Origin: an uncultured Oscillospiraceae bacterium
GTDB lineage: Bacteria > Bacillota > Clostridia > Oscillospirales > Acutalibacteraceae
Assembly: GCA_948471205.1 (NCBI GenBank)
Contig: CAOKRT010000001.1
Coordinates: 170,518 to 234,517 of the forward strand
DNA length: 64,000 nucleotides
Reading direction: 5' to 3'
The position numbers were made by a program, and so were the translations under genes. The stretch's first letter is position 1; each line of letters begins with the position of its first letter. Shown here in pieces: positions 44,120 to 54,593 of this stretch. The notes beneath the pieces were generated by a model. The model saw only the letters and a list, made by a program, of their open reading frames with translations, did not search any database and was not told the DNA's origin.

Positions 44120-44953
44120 ATGGCAATCAAGAATTATAAGCCGACTACTCCTTCAAGAAGAAATATGTCGGTTACAGATTATTCTTCCCTCTCAAAAGTT
44201 GCTCCTGAAAGATCTTTGCTTGAACCAATCAGCAAAAAATCAGGCCGTAACTCTTACGGAAGAATTACCGTTCGCCACCGCGGCGGCGGAAACAGAAGAA
44301 AATACCGTGTTATCGATTTCAAAAGACAGAAATTCGATATTCCTGCAGAGGTTAAAACAATCGAATACGACCCGAACCGTTCAGCTCATATTGCTCTTGT
44401 TCAGTATGAAGACGGCGTAAAGAGCTACATCATTGCTCCGGAAGGTTTGAAGATTGGCGCAACTGTTGTTGCAGGTCCAAATGCAGATATTGTTGCAGGA
44501 AACGCACTTCCTCTCAAAAACATTCCTGTTGGTACAATCGTTCACAACGTAGAGCTTTATCCAGGCAGAGGCGCTCAGCTTGCACGTTCAGCAGGCAACA
44601 GTGCACAGCTTATGGCTCTTGAAGGTCCTTATGCGCTCCTCAGACTTCCGTCCGGCGAGCTTCGCAATGTTCCTTGTGAATGTATGGCAACGGTTGGTGT
44701 TGTTGGCAACACGGATCATGCAAATGTAAAAATCGGTAAAGCAGGCCGTAAGCGCAACATGGGCTGGCGTCCTACAGTTCGCGGTTCTGTAATGAACCCG
44801 AATGACCATCCGCACGGCGGTGGTGAAGGTAAGTCACCGATTGGTAGACCGGGACCTGTTACTCCTTGGGGTAAACCTGCTCTTGGCTACAAGACACGCA
44901 ATAAGAAAAAAGCATCTAACAAGATGATAGTAAGACGTCGTAACGGTAAATAA
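44120..44953 (+). CDS. rplB: 50S ribosomal protein L2
   Basis: 277 residues ([47 protein letters not shown] containing the conserved His near the peptidyl transferase centre). The ATG at 44120 after AAAGGAG was chosen over an upstream in-frame codon (44078) that lies in the intercistronic hairpin. Confidence 0.99.
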   Translation: MAIKNYKPTTPSRRNMSVTDYSSLSKVAPERSLLEPISKKSGRNSYGRITVRHRGGGNRRKYRVIDFKRQKFDIPAEVKTIEYDPNRSAHIALVQYEDGVKSYIIAPEGLKIGATVVAGPNADIVAGNALPLKNIPVGTIVHNVELYPGRGAQLARSAGNSAQLMALEGPYALLRLPSGELRNVPCECMATVGVVGNTDHANVKIGKAGRKRNMGWRPTVRGSVMNPNDHPHGGGEGKSPIGRPGPVTPWGKPALGYKTRNKKKASNKMIVRRRNGK

Positions 44954-44972
44954 GAAGAAAGGAGAAGATTAA

Positions 44973-45245
44973 ATGAGTAGAAGTACTAAAAAAGGACCTT
45001 ATGTTGAAGCAAGTCTTTACAAAAAGGTTGAGGCTCTTAACGAGAAGGGCGACAAGCAGGTTATTAAAACCTGGTCAAGAAGTTCCACAATCTTCCCTGA
45101 ATTCGTAGGACACACATTTGCTGTTCACGATGGAAGAAAGCATGTTCCTGTATATGTTACAGAGGATATGGTTGGACACAAGCTCGGAGAATTCGCTCCG
45201 ACAAGAACATTCCGCGGCCATGCAGGCGCAAAAACATCCAGATAA
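44973..45245 (+). CDS. rpsS: 30S ribosomal protein S19
   Basis: 90 residues ([38 protein letters not shown]). Binds the 30S head near S13 and contacts the A-site finger. AAAGGAG precedes the ATG. Confidence 0.99.
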   Translation: MSRSTKKGPYVEASLYKKVEALNEKGDKQVIKTWSRSSTIFPEFVGHTFAVHDGRKHVPVYVTEDMVGHKLGEFAPTRTFRGHAGAKTSR

Positions 45246-45263
45246 GCGAAAGGAGATTAAACT

Positions 45264-45602
45264 ATGGAAGCAACAGCTAAAGCAACATACGTTCGTATAT
45301 CTCCGCGCAAGGTGCAGATTGTGCTTGATTTAATCAGAAATCAGCCTTGTGATAAGGCGATGGCTATTCTTCAGTACACACCTAAAGCTGCTACAGAGCC
45401 TCTTATGAAGCTTCTTAAATCAGCAATGGCAAACGCTGAGAATAACAACAATATGGACGTATCAAGATTATATGTAAGTTTCTGCAATGTAACAGCAGGC
45501 CCTACTCTTAAAAGAATTCAGCCAAGAGCACAGGGAAGAGCTTACAGAATTAATAAAAGAACATCACACATCACCATTACCGTTAAGGAAATGGAAGACT
45601 AA
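45264..45602 (+). CDS. rplV: 50S ribosomal protein L22
   Basis: 112 residues ([17 protein letters not shown]; the beta-hairpin [18 protein letters not shown] lining the exit tunnel). Macrolide-resistance changes in other bacteria map to this hairpin, which looks wild type here. Confidence 0.99.
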   Translation: MEATAKATYVRISPRKVQIVLDLIRNQPCDKAMAILQYTPKAATEPLMKLLKSAMANAENNNNMDVSRLYVSFCNVTAGPTLKRIQPRAQGRAYRINKRTSHITITVKEMED

Positions 45603-45619
45603 GCAGGAGGAAAAGATAT

Positions 45620-46336
45620 ATGGGACAGAAATGTAATCCAACCGGTTTAAGAATCGGTGTTATCAAAAACTGGGACTCCCGCTGGTATGCAAAAAAGGGT
45701 GATTTTGCAAATACTCTTGTAGATGATCATAATCTTCGTGAGTATCTTCTTAATACTCTTAAAAGTGCAGGTGTTCCTAAAGTTGAGATTGAACGCGATG
45801 CAAAGCGTGTAAGAATCAATATCCACTGTGCAAAGCCGGGTATGGTTATCGGCAAGCAGGGTGCTGAAATTGAAAAGCTTAAATTAATCTGTGCAAAGAA
45901 GTTAGGCAAAAGTGCTGATGAGGTTTTCATTAATATTATGGAAATCAAGCAGCCTGATCTTAATGCAGTTCTTGTTTCACAGAGCATTGCTACACAGCTT
46001 GAAAAGCGTGTTTCATTCCGCCGTGCTGTTAAGCAGGCAATCCGTAATACTATGAGACTTGGCGCTCGCGGTATTAAGGTTCAGGTTTCAGGCCGTATCG
46101 GCGGTGCAGAAATTGCACGTACTGAAACTTATAAAGAGGGTACAATCCCACTTCAGACCATCCGTGCTGATATAGACTATGGTACTGCAGAAGCAGCTAC
46201 AACATACGGACGTATCGGTGTGAAGGTTTGGATTTATCAGGGCGAAGTTCTTCGTGAGTCAAGAAATAAGGCTCCGAGAAGAAGAACAAATAACAATCGC
46301 CGCAGAGATAATCGTAAGGAAGGAGGAAATCAATAA
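45620..46336 (+). CDS. rpsC: 30S ribosomal protein S3
   Basis: 238 residues with a KH domain ([15 protein letters not shown]) and the helicase-active mRNA entry face ([20 protein letters not shown]). The C-terminus is an Arg/Asn-rich tail ([17 protein letters not shown]), more basic than in many species. Overlaps rplP by one base (TAATG). Confidence 0.99.
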   Translation: MGQKCNPTGLRIGVIKNWDSRWYAKKGDFANTLVDDHNLREYLLNTLKSAGVPKVEIERDAKRVRINIHCAKPGMVIGKQGAEIEKLKLICAKKLGKSADEVFINIMEIKQPDLNAVLVSQSIATQLEKRVSFRRAVKQAIRNTMRLGARGIKVQVSGRIGGAEIARTETYKEGTIPLQTIRADIDYGTAEAATTYGRIGVKVWIYQGEVLRESRNKAPRRRTNNNRRRDNRKEGGNQ

Positions 46337-46758
46337 TGCTCTTACCTAAGCGTGTTAAGCACCGTAAGCAGCACAGAGGTCGTATGACCGGTGAGGCTAC
46401 AAGAGGAAATAAGGTAACTTATGGTCAGTTTGGTCTTCAGGCAACAGAGCCTGCATGGATTACAGCTGCTCAGATAGAAGCAGCACGTATTGCAATGACC
46501 CGTTACACAAAGCGTGGCGGTCAGGTTTGGATTAAGATTTTCCCCGACAAGCCGATTACAGCAAGACCTGCTGATACCCGTATGGGTAAAGGTAAAGGTA
46601 ACGTTGACTACTGGGTAGCAGTAGTTAAGCCTGGAAGAATTATGTTTGAACTTGCAGGTGTTGATGAGTCTGTTGCTCGCGAGGCTATGCGTCTGGCAGC
46701 AAACAAACTTCCTATCAAATGTAAATTCGTAGTTAAAGAAGAGGGAGGCGAGCAGTAA
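46336..46758 (+). CDS. rplP: 50S ribosomal protein L16
   Basis: 140 residues ([54 protein letters not shown]). Organises the A-site side of the 50S; arginine 81-type position (target of YcfD hydroxylation in E. coli) lies in the last quoted stretch. Overlaps rpmC by TAATG. Confidence 0.99.
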   Translation: MLLPKRVKHRKQHRGRMTGEATRGNKVTYGQFGLQATEPAWITAAQIEAARIAMTRYTKRGGQVWIKIFPDKPITARPADTRMGKGKGNVDYWVAVVKPGRIMFELAGVDESVAREAMRLAANKLPIKCKFVVKEEGGEQ

Positions 46759-46961
46759 TGAAAGCAGCAGAAATTAAGGCTTTAAGCGCAGAACAGCGCA
46801 CGGCAAAGCTTGCAGAGCTTAAAGAAGAGCTTTTTAATCTTCATTTTCAGCAGGCTATCAATCAGCTCGATAACCCTATGAGAATCAAAGCAGTCAAGAA
46901 AGATATTGCCCGTATCAAAACAGTTGAGAGGGAAATCGAGCTTGCAAGCTCAAATTCTTAA
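46758..46961 (+). CDS. rpmC: 50S ribosomal protein L29
   Basis: 67-residue helical hairpin ([20 protein letters not shown] ... [18 protein letters not shown]) at the tunnel exit beside L23. Start overlaps the rplP stop. Confidence 0.98.
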   Translation: MKAAEIKALSAEQRTAKLAELKEELFNLHFQQAINQLDNPMRIKAVKKDIARIKTVEREIELASSNS

Positions 46962-46979
46962 GATAGGAGGTAGTTTATT

Positions 46980-47237
46980 ATGAGCGAAAGAAACCTCAGA
47001 AAAACAAGAGTTGGTGTTGTATCAAGTGATAAAATGGATAAAACCGTTGTTGTTACAATAAAAGACAAGGTTCGTCATCCGCTTTACGGCAAAATCATCA
47101 ACCGTACAGTTAAGTACAAGGCACACGATGAAGAAAATACTTGCGGAGTAGGCGATAAGGTTCTTATTATGGAAACCCGCCCGATGAGCAAGGACAAGAG
47201 ATGGCGTGTGGTTGAAATTATTGAAAAGGCAAAGTAA
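46980..47237 (+). CDS. rpsQ: 30S ribosomal protein S17
   Basis: 85 residues, OB fold ([39 protein letters not shown]). Early 16S-binding protein. It is followed by a 149-nt gap, the longest inside the r-protein run. Confidence 0.99.
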   Translation: MSERNLRKTRVGVVSSDKMDKTVVVTIKDKVRHPLYGKIINRTVKYKAHDEENTCGVGDKVLIMETRPMSKDKRWRVVEIIEKAK

Positions 47238-47386
47238 TCATTGCGAATTACATTAGCTTTTATTGGTCTTGAAAAAGACCAAAAGAGCGCTGCCTTGCGC
47301 TGCAAGACAGGTTCTTATAAAATAGTATTAAAATAATAACTGCAAGATGCAAAGTGTTATTTTGCAGTACGAAGGAGGAAAATGCT
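47238..47386. other. Structured intercistronic spacer between rpsQ and rplN
   Basis: Holds no gene. Hairpins visible: GGTCTT-GAAA-AAGACC, then CTTG-CGCTG-CAAG, then CTGCAA / TTGCAG arms (47341-47346 region with 47372 region) ending just before GAAGGAGG of rplN. Could be a processing site or a translational control element for the spc portion (S8 has that role in E. coli). Confidence 0.45.
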
Positions 47387-47755
47387 GTGATACAACAGGA
47401 AAGTCGTCTTAAAGTTGCAGACAACACCGGCGCTAAGGAAATTCTTTGCATTCGTGTTCTCGGCGGCTCAGGAAGAAGATATGCCAACATTGGCGATGTT
47501 ATTGTAGCAAGCGTAAAAAAGGCTGCTCCAAACGGCGTTGTTAAAAAAGGCGAAGTTGTTAAAGCAGTCATCGTTCGTACAACTAAAGGTGTACGTCGTG
47601 ACGACGGTCAGTACATTCGTTTTGATGAAAATGCTGCCGTAATTATCAGGGAAGATAAGACTCCCCGTGGCACCCGTATTTTTGGACCCGTAGCAAGAGA
47701 GCTTCGTGATAAGGATTATATGAAGATACTCTCTCTCGCTCCGGAAGTACTTTAA
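47387..47755 (+). CDS. rplN: 50S ribosomal protein L14
   Basis: 122 residues, full length, from a GTG start at 47387 ([18 protein letters not shown]). A longer in-frame reading from 47354 runs through the hairpin and the GAAGGAGG and is rejected. Contacts 16S helix 14 in an intersubunit bridge; also the RsfS target in stationary phase. Confidence 0.98.
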   Translation: MIQQESRLKVADNTGAKEILCIRVLGGSGRRYANIGDVIVASVKKAAPNGVVKKGEVVKAVIVRTTKGVRRDDGQYIRFDENAAVIIREDKTPRGTRIFGPVARELRDKDYMKILSLAPEVL

Positions 47756-47770
47756 TGGAGGTGCTGAATT

Positions 47771-48073
47771 ATGAGTAAAATGTTTGTTAAAACCGGTGAT
47801 ACCGTTATGGTTCTCAGCGGTAAATCAAAAGGCGTTAAGGGCGAAGTTATCGCTGTAAGTCCAAAAGAGGGCAAAGTTATCGTTAAGAAAGTTAACTTGG
47901 TAACAAAGCATGTTAAACCTCGTAAAATGGGCGATCAGGGTGGACTTATTGATGTTGAATCAGCTCTTTATGCTTCAAAAGTACAGCTTGTATGTCCTAA
48001 GTGCAACGAGGCAACCCGTGTAGGACATAAAAATGGCAGCCGTGTTTGCAAAAAATGCGGTAATGAATTTTAA
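47771..48073 (+). CDS. rplX: 50S ribosomal protein L24
   Basis: 100 residues with a KOW motif (FVKTGDTVMVLSGKSKGVKG) and a C-terminal CxxC pair set (CPKCNEATRVG, CKKCGNEF) typical of Firmicutes L24. Assembly initiator on 23S rRNA. Confidence 0.98.
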   Translation: MSKMFVKTGDTVMVLSGKSKGVKGEVIAVSPKEGKVIVKKVNLVTKHVKPRKMGDQGGLIDVESALYASKVQLVCPKCNEATRVGHKNGSRVCKKCGNEF

Positions 48074-48092
48074 GTAAGGGAGGAACATAACA

Positions 48093-48635
48093 ATGGCTGC
48101 AAGGTTAAAAGAAACCTACAAGAGCGAAGTAGCTCCTGCGTTAATGAAAAAGTTTGAGTACAAGTCTGTTATGCAAATCCCAAAGCTTGACAAGATTGTT
48201 CTCAATGTTGGTTGCGGTGAAGCCCGTGAAAATTCAAAGGTAGTAGATGCTATCGTTAATGACCTTGGTATTATTACAGGTCAGAAACCGGTTATCTGCC
48301 GTGCAAAGAAGTCTGTTGCTAACTTCAAACTTCGTGAAGGCATGCCAATCGGTGTTAAAGTTACGCTTCGCGGTGACAAGATGTATGAATTCCTTGACAG
48401 ATTCTTCAATCTTGCTCTTCCGAGAGTACGTGACTTCAGAGGTATTAATCCAAATTCTTTTGATGGCCGCGGCAACTATGCCATGGGTATCAAGGAACAG
48501 TTGATTTTCCCTGAAATCGATTATGATAAGATTGATAAGGTTCGTGGTATGGACATTATCATGGTTACAACAGCAAATACTGATGAAGAAGCAAGAGAGC
48601 TCCTTAGATTATTAGGCGCTCCGTTTGCAGGATAA
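48093..48635 (+). CDS. rplE: 50S ribosomal protein L5
   Basis: 180 residues ([59 protein letters not shown]). Binds 5S rRNA in the central protuberance with L18. Confidence 0.99.
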   Translation: MAARLKETYKSEVAPALMKKFEYKSVMQIPKLDKIVLNVGCGEARENSKVVDAIVNDLGIITGQKPVICRAKKSVANFKLREGMPIGVKVTLRGDKMYEFLDRFFNLALPRVRDFRGINPNSFDGRGNYAMGIKEQLIFPEIDYDKIDKVRGMDIIMVTTANTDEEARELLRLLGAPFAG

Positions 48636-48647
48636 GGAGGGATTATC

Positions 48648-48833
48648 GTGGCTAAAACATCAATGAAAGTTAAGGCGGCAAGACCTGCCAAGTATTCAAC
48701 AAGAGCTTACAACAGATGTAAGATCTGCGGTAGACCTCATGCTTATCTTCGTAAGTATGGTGTATGCCGTATCTGTTTCCGTGAACTTGCTCACAACGGC
48801 GAGATTCCGGGTGTAACAAAATCTTCTTGGTAA
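48648..48833 (+). CDS. rpsN: 30S ribosomal protein S14, zinc form
   Basis: 61-residue zinc-binding (C+) S14 with C24, C27, C40 and C43 ([20 protein letters not shown]). GTG start at 48648, 7 bases after AAGGAGG. A zinc-free paralogue may exist elsewhere in the genome. Confidence 0.98.
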   Translation: MAKTSMKVKAARPAKYSTRAYNRCKICGRPHAYLRKYGVCRICFRELAHNGEIPGVTKSSW

Positions 48834-48871
48834 GAACTGAGAATTGCTAAATTAATAAGGAGGAAATATCA

Positions 48872-49270
48872 ATGCATATTACAGACCCAATCGCTGATAT
48901 GCTTACAAGAATTCGTAATGCCAATTCAGCAAAACACGATACAGTAGATATTCCTGCGTCTAACATGAAGAAAGCAATTGCTCAGATTCTTGTAGATGAA
49001 GGATATATCAAAGGATATAAAGTAATTGAAGACGGAAAGCAGGGCGTTATCCGTGCTACTCTCAAATACGGCGAGGGTAAGTCACAGGTTATCACCGGTC
49101 TTCGCAGAGTTTCAAAGCCAGGTCTTCGTATTTATTCAAATGTTGAAGATATGCCAAAGGTAATGAAAGGTCTCGGCGTAGCTATCATTTCCACTTCAAA
49201 AGGTATAATGACAGACAGAGAAGCCCGCAAGCAGAATGTTGGCGGCGAAGTATTAGCATTTATTTGGTAA
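48872..49270 (+). CDS. rpsH: 30S ribosomal protein S8
   Basis: 132 residues ([47 protein letters not shown]). Primary 16S-binding protein, and translational repressor of the spc operon in E. coli. Confidence 0.99.
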   Translation: MHITDPIADMLTRIRNANSAKHDTVDIPASNMKKAIAQILVDEGYIKGYKVIEDGKQGVIRATLKYGEGKSQVITGLRRVSKPGLRIYSNVEDMPKVMKGLGVAIISTSKGIMTDREARKQNVGGEVLAFIW

Positions 49271-49285
49271 GGAGGTGCAGTTAGG

Positions 49286-49825
49286 ATGTCTCGTATAGGC
49301 TTAAAGCCAATCGCAATTCCTGCCGGCGTTGATTTTTCAATCAATGGCAACACTGTTACCGTAAAAGGACCGAATGGTGCGCTTACTTTGGATAAACATC
49401 CAAATATCACCGTCAGTGTTGATGGCAGCGAGGTTAATGTTGCAAGACCTAATGACAATAAGGAAAACAGAGCCCTTCACGGTCTTACCCGTTCACTTAT
49501 TGCCAATATGGTTGAAGGTGTAACAACCGGTTTCAAGAAAGTTCTTGAAGTAAATGGTGTTGGTTACCGTGTTCAGCTTCAGGGTGCAAACCTTGTTATG
49601 AACCTTGGTTATTCACACCAGGTTATAATGACTCCTCCTGAAGGAGTTAAGGTAGAATGTCCGTCTGCAACCCAGATTATTATTTCTGGTGCTGATAAGC
49701 AGGCCGTTGGTCAGTTCGCAGCGCAGGTTCGCGAAAAAAGACCTCCGGAGCCATATAAGGGCAAGGGCATTAAATATGCTGAAGAGCATATTCGCCGTAA
49801 AGAAGGAAAAGCAGGTAAGAAATAA
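49286..49825 (+). CDS. rplF: 50S ribosomal protein L6
   Basis: 179 residues (MSRIGLKPIAIPAGVDFSI; NMVEGVTTGFKKVLEVNGVG; RPPEPYKGKGIKYAEEHIRR). Two homologous domains near the factor-binding site. Confidence 0.99.
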   Translation: MSRIGLKPIAIPAGVDFSINGNTVTVKGPNGALTLDKHPNITVSVDGSEVNVARPNDNKENRALHGLTRSLIANMVEGVTTGFKKVLEVNGVGYRVQLQGANLVMNLGYSHQVIMTPPEGVKVECPSATQIIISGADKQAVGQFAAQVREKRPPEPYKGKGIKYAEEHIRRKEGKAGKK

Positions 49826-49843
49826 AGGAAGGAGTGAATTACT

Positions 49844-50203
49844 ATGGTTTCAAGACAAGATGCCAATAAGGCAAGACAAAAACGTCATAAGAGAGTGCGT
49901 GGTAAGATTTCAGGTACTGCTGAGTGTCCAAGACTTAATGTATATCGCTCCCTCAGCAATATCTATGCTCAGCTTATTGATGATGTTGCAGGTGTTACAA
50001 TCGCACAGGCATCAACAGTTGAAAAAGACTTCACACAGTATGGCGGAAACACAGAGGCAGCTAAGGCTGTCGGAAAAACATTAGCAGACAGAGCCAAGGC
50101 AAAGGGCGTTGAAAAATGCGTATTTGACCGCGGCGGTTACGTTTATCACGGTCGTGTTGCTGCATTAGCAGACGGCGCCCGTGAAGGCGGACTTGAGTTC
50201 TAA
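49844..50203 (+). CDS. rplR: 50S ribosomal protein L18
   Basis: 119 residues ([40 protein letters not shown]). 5S rRNA-binding protein of the central protuberance. AAGGAGTG precedes the ATG. Confidence 0.99.
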   Translation: MVSRQDANKARQKRHKRVRGKISGTAECPRLNVYRSLSNIYAQLIDDVAGVTIAQASTVEKDFTQYGGNTEAAKAVGKTLADRAKAKGVEKCVFDRGGYVYHGRVAALADGAREGGLEF

Positions 50204-50222
50204 CGAAGGAGGAAAATACTTT

Positions 50223-50723
50223 ATGGCAAAGATTGACGTATCTTCAATGGAACTTGAAGAAAGAGTAGTTACCATTAACCGTGTTTCTAAAACAGTAAAG
50301 GGCGGTAGAATTTATAAGTTCTCAGCACTTGTTGTTGTTGGTGACGGCAATGGTCTTGTAGGCTTCGGCGTAGGTAAATCAGGCGAAGTTCCCGATGCTA
50401 TCCGCAAGGGTATCGAAGATGCAAGAAAGAATGTTATTAAGGTTGCTTTAAGAGGTAAAACCATTCCTCACGAAGTAAAAGGTAAGTTTGGTGCAGGCGA
50501 AGTATTGCTTATGCCGGCTCCTGAAGGTACAGGAGTTATCGCAGGCGGTCCCGTTCGTGCAGTTGTTGAAACTGTTGGTATCGGCGATATCCGTGCAAAG
50601 GCTATCCGCTCAAATAACCCTTATAACGTAGTAAGAGCAACAATGAACGGACTTGCTCAGCTTCGCACAGCTGATGAAGTTGCTGCAATCCGCGGCAAGT
50701 CAGCAAAAGAAATTTTAGGTTAA
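50223..50723 (+). CDS. rpsE: 30S ribosomal protein S5
   Basis: 166 residues ([58 protein letters not shown]). Fidelity protein of the mRNA entry channel. The ATG at 50223 follows AGGAGG; an in-frame codon at 50181 is inside rplR and rejected. Confidence 0.99.
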   Translation: MAKIDVSSMELEERVVTINRVSKTVKGGRIYKFSALVVVGDGNGLVGFGVGKSGEVPDAIRKGIEDARKNVIKVALRGKTIPHEVKGKFGAGEVLLMPAPEGTGVIAGGPVRAVVETVGIGDIRAKAIRSNNPYNVVRATMNGLAQLRTADEVAAIRGKSAKEILG

Positions 50724-50735
50724 GGAGGGTGGAAA

Positions 50736-50915
50736 ATGGCAGATATTAAAATCAAGCTTGTAAAAAGCTTAATTGGCAGCAAAAAAGACCAAATTGCCAC
50801 CGCCCACTCACTTGGTCTTCGTAAAATAGGCAACGAAACAGTTCAGCCGAATAACGCACAGACTCAGGGTAAAATCACAAAGATTTCACACCTTGTTGAA
50901 GTTGCAGAAGGCTAA
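50736..50915 (+). CDS. rpmD: 50S ribosomal protein L30
   Basis: 59 residues read directly from the sequence: MADIKIKLVKSLIGSKKDQ, then LGLRKIGNETVQ and a C-terminal KISHLVEV. Matches short bacterial L30. AAGGAGGG lies 6 bases before the ATG. Fills the usual place between rpsE and rplO. Confidence 0.97.
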   Translation: MADIKIKLVKSLIGSKKDQIATAHSLGLRKIGNETVQPNNAQTQGKITKISHLVEVAEG

Positions 50916-50931
50916 GAGGAGGTGCAGATAA

Positions 50932-51375
50932 ATGAAATTACATGAACTTTCTCCGGCTGCAGGTTCCAAGAAAGATGTAAAAAGAATCGGCCGCGGTGCC
51001 GGTTCCGGTCAGGGTAAAACTGCAGGCAAAGGTCATAAGGGTGCAAAGGCACGTTCAGGCTACAGCCGTCAGGCAGGCTTTGAAGGCGGTCAGATGCCGC
51101 TTCAGAGAAGAGTACCAAAGAGAGGCTTTAACAACATCTTCAGAACAGAGTATGCTGTTGTTAATCTTTCAGCTCTTGAAGAAAGATTTGAAAACGGCGC
51201 AGTTGTAGACACAGAAAGTCTTAAAGCATGCGGTCTTGTTAAAAAAGAACTTGACGGTGTAAAGGTTCTTGGCAAAGGCGAACTCACTAAGGCATTAACC
51301 GTTAAGGTTGCTGCTGTAAGCGAATCGGCAAAAGCAAAAATTGAGGCTGCAGGTGGCAAGGCGGAGGTGCTTTAA
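50932..51375 (+). CDS. rplO: 50S ribosomal protein L15
   Basis: 147 residues ([54 protein letters not shown]). Late-assembly 50S protein. Its 3-prime end contains GGAGGTG, which serves secY starting at the next base. Confidence 0.99.
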   Translation: MKLHELSPAAGSKKDVKRIGRGAGSGQGKTAGKGHKGAKARSGYSRQAGFEGGQMPLQRRVPKRGFNNIFRTEYAVVNLSALEERFENGAVVDTESLKACGLVKKELDGVKVLGKGELTKALTVKVAAVSESAKAKIEAAGGKAEVL

Positions 51376-52713
51376 ATGATTAGGACCCTCGTTAATGCAT
51401 GGAAAGTTGCTGATATCAGAAAAAAAATACTTTTCACTGCATTTATTATCCTTATCTTCCGTATCGGATCAGTAATTCCGGTTCCTTTTCTTGATATTGT
51501 TGATGAAATTGATATCGGAAAAGGAAATACAATTTTAACCTATTTGAGTCTTATGACGGGTAGTGCTTTCACATACGGAACCATTTTCGCTATGTCCATC
51601 ACCCCGTATATTAACTCTTCTATTATCATGCAGCTTCTTGCTGTTGCTATTCCTGCATTGGAAAGGCTTCAGAAGGAAGGCGAAGAGGGAAGAAAGAAGA
51701 TTGCTTCCATAACACGTTATGTTACTGTTGTGCTTGCAATTCTTCAGTCGCTTGCATACTATTTCTTCCTTCGTTCAAATAATTATTTGATGACCGGTGA
51801 TTTCACGCTTGTAGATGAAATTTTCCAGGCATTTGTAATTATTTCCGTTTTAACTGCAGGCACAGCTATTATCATGTGGCTTGGTGAACAGATTACGATA
51901 GACGGTATCGGAAACGGTATCTCCATTATCCTCTTTGCAGGTATCGTATCACGTTTCCCAACACTTATTAAGCAGCTCTTCCAGTATCTTAACACCGGCA
52001 GACTTGTTTATAAAATTCTCGTACCAATCGTTATGGTATTATTCATATTAATGATATGCTATATCGTATTCATGGATAATGCAGAAAGAAGACTTCCGAT
52101 TCAGTACGCTAAGCGTGTTGTTGGTCGTAAGATGTATGGCGGTCAGTCAACGCATATGCCGATTAAGGTGAATATGAGCGGCGTACTTCCAATCATCTTT
52201 GCATCTTCCATTCTTTCACTTCCTGCAACGGTTCAGATGTTTATTGCAGCTGATAAGTATGAAGGAACATTCTGGGAAAGCTTCTTCAAAGCATTCCAGA
52301 GCGATTCCTGGTGGTACGCAGGAATGTATTTCATTCTTATAATCTTCTTTGCTTATTTCTATAGTACAATTCAGTACAATCCTATTGAAATGGCAAACAA
52401 TCTTCGTAAAAATAACGGTGCAATTCCGGGTATCCGCCCGGGCAAGCCAACATCTGAATATATTTTCAGAGTAATTACAAGGCTTGTGCTTATCGGTGTG
52501 CTTATGCTTGCCGTGGTTGCACTCTTCCCGTTAATCTGGTCACTTATCTGTGATGCTGCTATTCCTCCTTTAACAGAGGACGGTGGCGACGGCGGTATGT
52601 CTATCACTTTGGGCGGTACATCCATCATCATTATGTGCGGTGTTGCTCTTGAAACAGTCCGTCAGCTTGAATCTCAGATGATGATGCGTCATTATAAGGG
52701 CTTCCTTGATTAA
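51376..52713 (+). CDS. secY: Protein translocase subunit SecY
   Basis: Channel of the Sec translocon, 445 residues with ten transmembrane helices. Typical stretches: RIGSVIPVPFLD, MSITPYINSSIIMQLL (pore and lateral-gate region), GEQITIDGIGNGISIILFAG and NPIEMANNLRKNNGAIPGIR. It is followed 19 bases later by adk. SecE and SecG genes are not in the window. Confidence 0.98.
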   Translation: MIRTLVNAWKVADIRKKILFTAFIILIFRIGSVIPVPFLDIVDEIDIGKGNTILTYLSLMTGSAFTYGTIFAMSITPYINSSIIMQLLAVAIPALERLQKEGEEGRKKIASITRYVTVVLAILQSLAYYFFLRSNNYLMTGDFTLVDEIFQAFVIISVLTAGTAIIMWLGEQITIDGIGNGISIILFAGIVSRFPTLIKQLFQYLNTGRLVYKILVPIVMVLFILMICYIVFMDNAERRLPIQYAKRVVGRKMYGGQSTHMPIKVNMSGVLPIIFASSILSLPATVQMFIAADKYEGTFWESFFKAFQSDSWWYAGMYFILIIFFAYFYSTIQYNPIEMANNLRKNNGAIPGIRPGKPTSEYIFRVITRLVLIGVLMLAVVALFPLIWSLICDAAIPPLTEDGGDGGMSITLGGTSIIIMCGVALETVRQLESQMMMRHYKGFLD

Positions 52714-52732
52714 TAAGAAAGGTTGAATTTTT

Positions 52733-53365
52733 ATGAAATTAATACTTCTCGGTGCGCCGGGTGCCGGCAAAGGCACACAGGCTGAAAAAATTGTTGAAAA
52801 GTATGGAATTCCTGCTGTTTCAACCGGTAACATTATTCGTGCCGCTCTTAAAGACGGCACGGAGATGGGACTTAAAGCTAAATCCTATATGGAAGCAGGC
52901 CAGCTTGTTCCTGATGAGGTTGTTATCGGAATTATCAAAGACAGATTAAAGGAAAAGGATTGCGAAAACGGATTTATTCTTGACGGTTTTCCACGTACAA
53001 TTCCTCAGGCTCAGGCTTTGGAAGATATGGGAATCGCAATCGATAAGGTGCTTGATATTGAAGTACCTGATGAAAAAATTACCGCAAGAATGTCAGGCCG
53101 CCGTGTTTGTGCAAAATGTGCAAACTCTTATCATATGCTTTATAAAAAACCTCAGGTTGAAGGCGTATGTGATGCCTGCGGCGGTGAACTTGTTCAGCGT
53201 AAAGACGATGCTCCTGAAACAGTTCAGGCAAGACTGGCAGAATACCACGAAATGACTGAACCTCTCAAGGACTTCTATTCAAACCTTGGCAAGCTTGTAA
53301 TTGTTGAGGGTCAGGAAGAAGTAGCAGATACAACTGCTCTTGTCTTTAAAGCATTGGAGGATTAA
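52733..53365 (+). CDS. adk: Adenylate kinase, zinc-LID form
   Basis: Interconverts ATP + AMP and 2 ADP. The 210 residues include the P-loop GAPGAGKGTQ (7-16), DGFPRTIPQA and a four-cysteine LID (C126, C129, C146, C149), the structural zinc site of Gram-positive adenylate kinases. Located in the spc operon between secY and map, as in Bacillus. Confidence 0.98.
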   Translation: MKLILLGAPGAGKGTQAEKIVEKYGIPAVSTGNIIRAALKDGTEMGLKAKSYMEAGQLVPDEVVIGIIKDRLKEKDCENGFILDGFPRTIPQAQALEDMGIAIDKVLDIEVPDEKITARMSGRRVCAKCANSYHMLYKKPQVEGVCDACGGELVQRKDDAPETVQARLAEYHEMTEPLKDFYSNLGKLVIVEGQEEVADTTALVFKALED

Positions 53366-53366
53366 C

Positions 53367-54116
53367 ATGATAGTGCTTAAAAGCAAAAGAGAACTGGAGC
53401 TTATGAAGGAAGCATGCCAGATTTCGGCTGAAGCATTAATGGTGGCAGGAGAGGCTGTTAAGCCCGGTGTTTCCACAAAGGAAATAGATAAAATCGCTTT
53501 TGATTTAATAAAGAAAAGAGGGGCAACGCCCAATTTTCTCGGTTTATATGATTTTCCTGCTACCGCATGTATTTCCATAAATAATGAAGTTATCCACGGT
53601 ATACCGAAATCAGACCGTATTATCCAAGAGGGAGATATTGTCAGCATTGATCTCGGAGCCGAAAAGAATGGCTATAACGGTGATAATGCTGCAACTTTTG
53701 TGGCTGGGACTTGCTCTCCCGAAGCAAAGCGGCTGATAGATACAACCCGCGAAAGTCTTTATAAAGGCATTGAGCAGGCTGTACCCGGCAACAGAATCGG
53801 CGATATAAGCCATGCTGTTCAGGCGTATTGTGAGGAACGGGGTTACGGCGTTGTACGTGATTTCGTTGGTCACGGCGTGGGAAGAAAGCTTCATGAAGAT
53901 CCAAGCGTACCCAACTTCGGACACGAAGGGCGTGGTATCAGACTGTTACCCGGAATGACATTGGCAATTGAACCGATGATCAATCAGGGAACCTATAAGG
54001 TAAAACAATTATCAGATGGCTGGACAGTGGTGACGGCGGACGGTAAATTGGCGGCTCATTTTGAGCATACAGTTGCCATAACCTCCAACGGACCTGTGAT
54101 AATGACCAGAATCTGA
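53367..54116 (+). CDS. map: Methionine aminopeptidase type I
   Basis: Removes the initiator Met. The 249 residues carry the di-metal site in ISINNEVIHGIP, VSIDLGAEKNGYNGDNAATF, VGHGVGRKLHEDPSVPNFG and IEPMINQG. The ATG at 53367 follows GGAGG; the in-frame codon at 53340 lies in adk. The 92-nt gap to infA holds only a small GGCG / CGCC hairpin; the KOW-domain gene sometimes found here in Firmicutes is absent. Confidence 0.97.
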   Translation: MIVLKSKRELELMKEACQISAEALMVAGEAVKPGVSTKEIDKIAFDLIKKRGATPNFLGLYDFPATACISINNEVIHGIPKSDRIIQEGDIVSIDLGAEKNGYNGDNAATFVAGTCSPEAKRLIDTTRESLYKGIEQAVPGNRIGDISHAVQAYCEERGYGVVRDFVGHGVGRKLHEDPSVPNFGHEGRGIRLLPGMTLAIEPMINQGTYKVKQLSDGWTVVTADGKLAAHFEHTVAITSNGPVIMTRI

Positions 54117-54208
54117 TGTTTGCAATCAATTGCTGGCGAATACGCCGCGATGTGATTCCAGTTAAAATAAAACATCTTAATCGTATTTAAGTATAGCGAG
54201 GTATAATG

Positions 54209-54427
54209 ATGTCAAAGTCAGATATGATTGAAGTTGAAGGTACTGTGATTGAGGTTTTGCCTAACACAACATTTAAGGTATCACTTCAGAATAATCACAT
54301 TATTTTAGCCCATATCAGCGGAAAACTCAGAATGAACAACATTCGCATTCTTCCCGGTGATAAGGTAACAATTGAAATGTCTCCGTACGATCTTACCAAA
54401 GGTCGTATCATATGGCGTTCAAAGTAA
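54209..54427 (+). CDS. infA: Translation initiation factor IF-1
   Basis: 72-residue OB-fold factor ([51 protein letters not shown]). There are two consecutive ATGs (54206, 54209); the second gives 7-base spacing from GCGAGG and the standard 72-residue length. Confidence 0.97.
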   Translation: MSKSDMIEVEGTVIEVLPNTTFKVSLQNNHIILAHISGKLRMNNIRILPGDKVTIEMSPYDLTKGRIIWRSK

Positions 54428-54447
54428 TTTTAAGGAGGATATTCAAA

Positions 54448-54561
54448 ATGAAAGTTAGACCTTCTGTAAAGAAAATTTGCGATAAATGCAAAGTAATCAA
54501 GCGCAATGGAAAAGTAATGGTTATCTGTGAAAATCCTAAGCATAAACAGCGTCAGGGCTAA
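54448..54561 (+). CDS. rpmJ: 50S ribosomal protein L36, zinc form
   Basis: 37 residues read directly ([18 protein letters not shown], ending [11 protein letters not shown]). Zinc ligands C11, C14, C27 and H32 are present, the C+ form. AAGGAGG precedes the ATG. Confidence 0.97.
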   Translation: MKVRPSVKKICDKCKVIKRNGKVMVICENPKHKQRQG

Positions 54562-54593
54562 TCCTGAACTAAGATTCGGAGGTAAACTGTAAA

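Noticed and set aside
47290..47386. A fourth copy of the purine-type pseudoknot element before rplN
   Set aside because: A CTTG-CGCTG-CAAG stem and a downstream TTGCAG look similar, but there is no TGAAT, the loop is too short, and the distance from the paired strand to the start codon does not match 22 nt.
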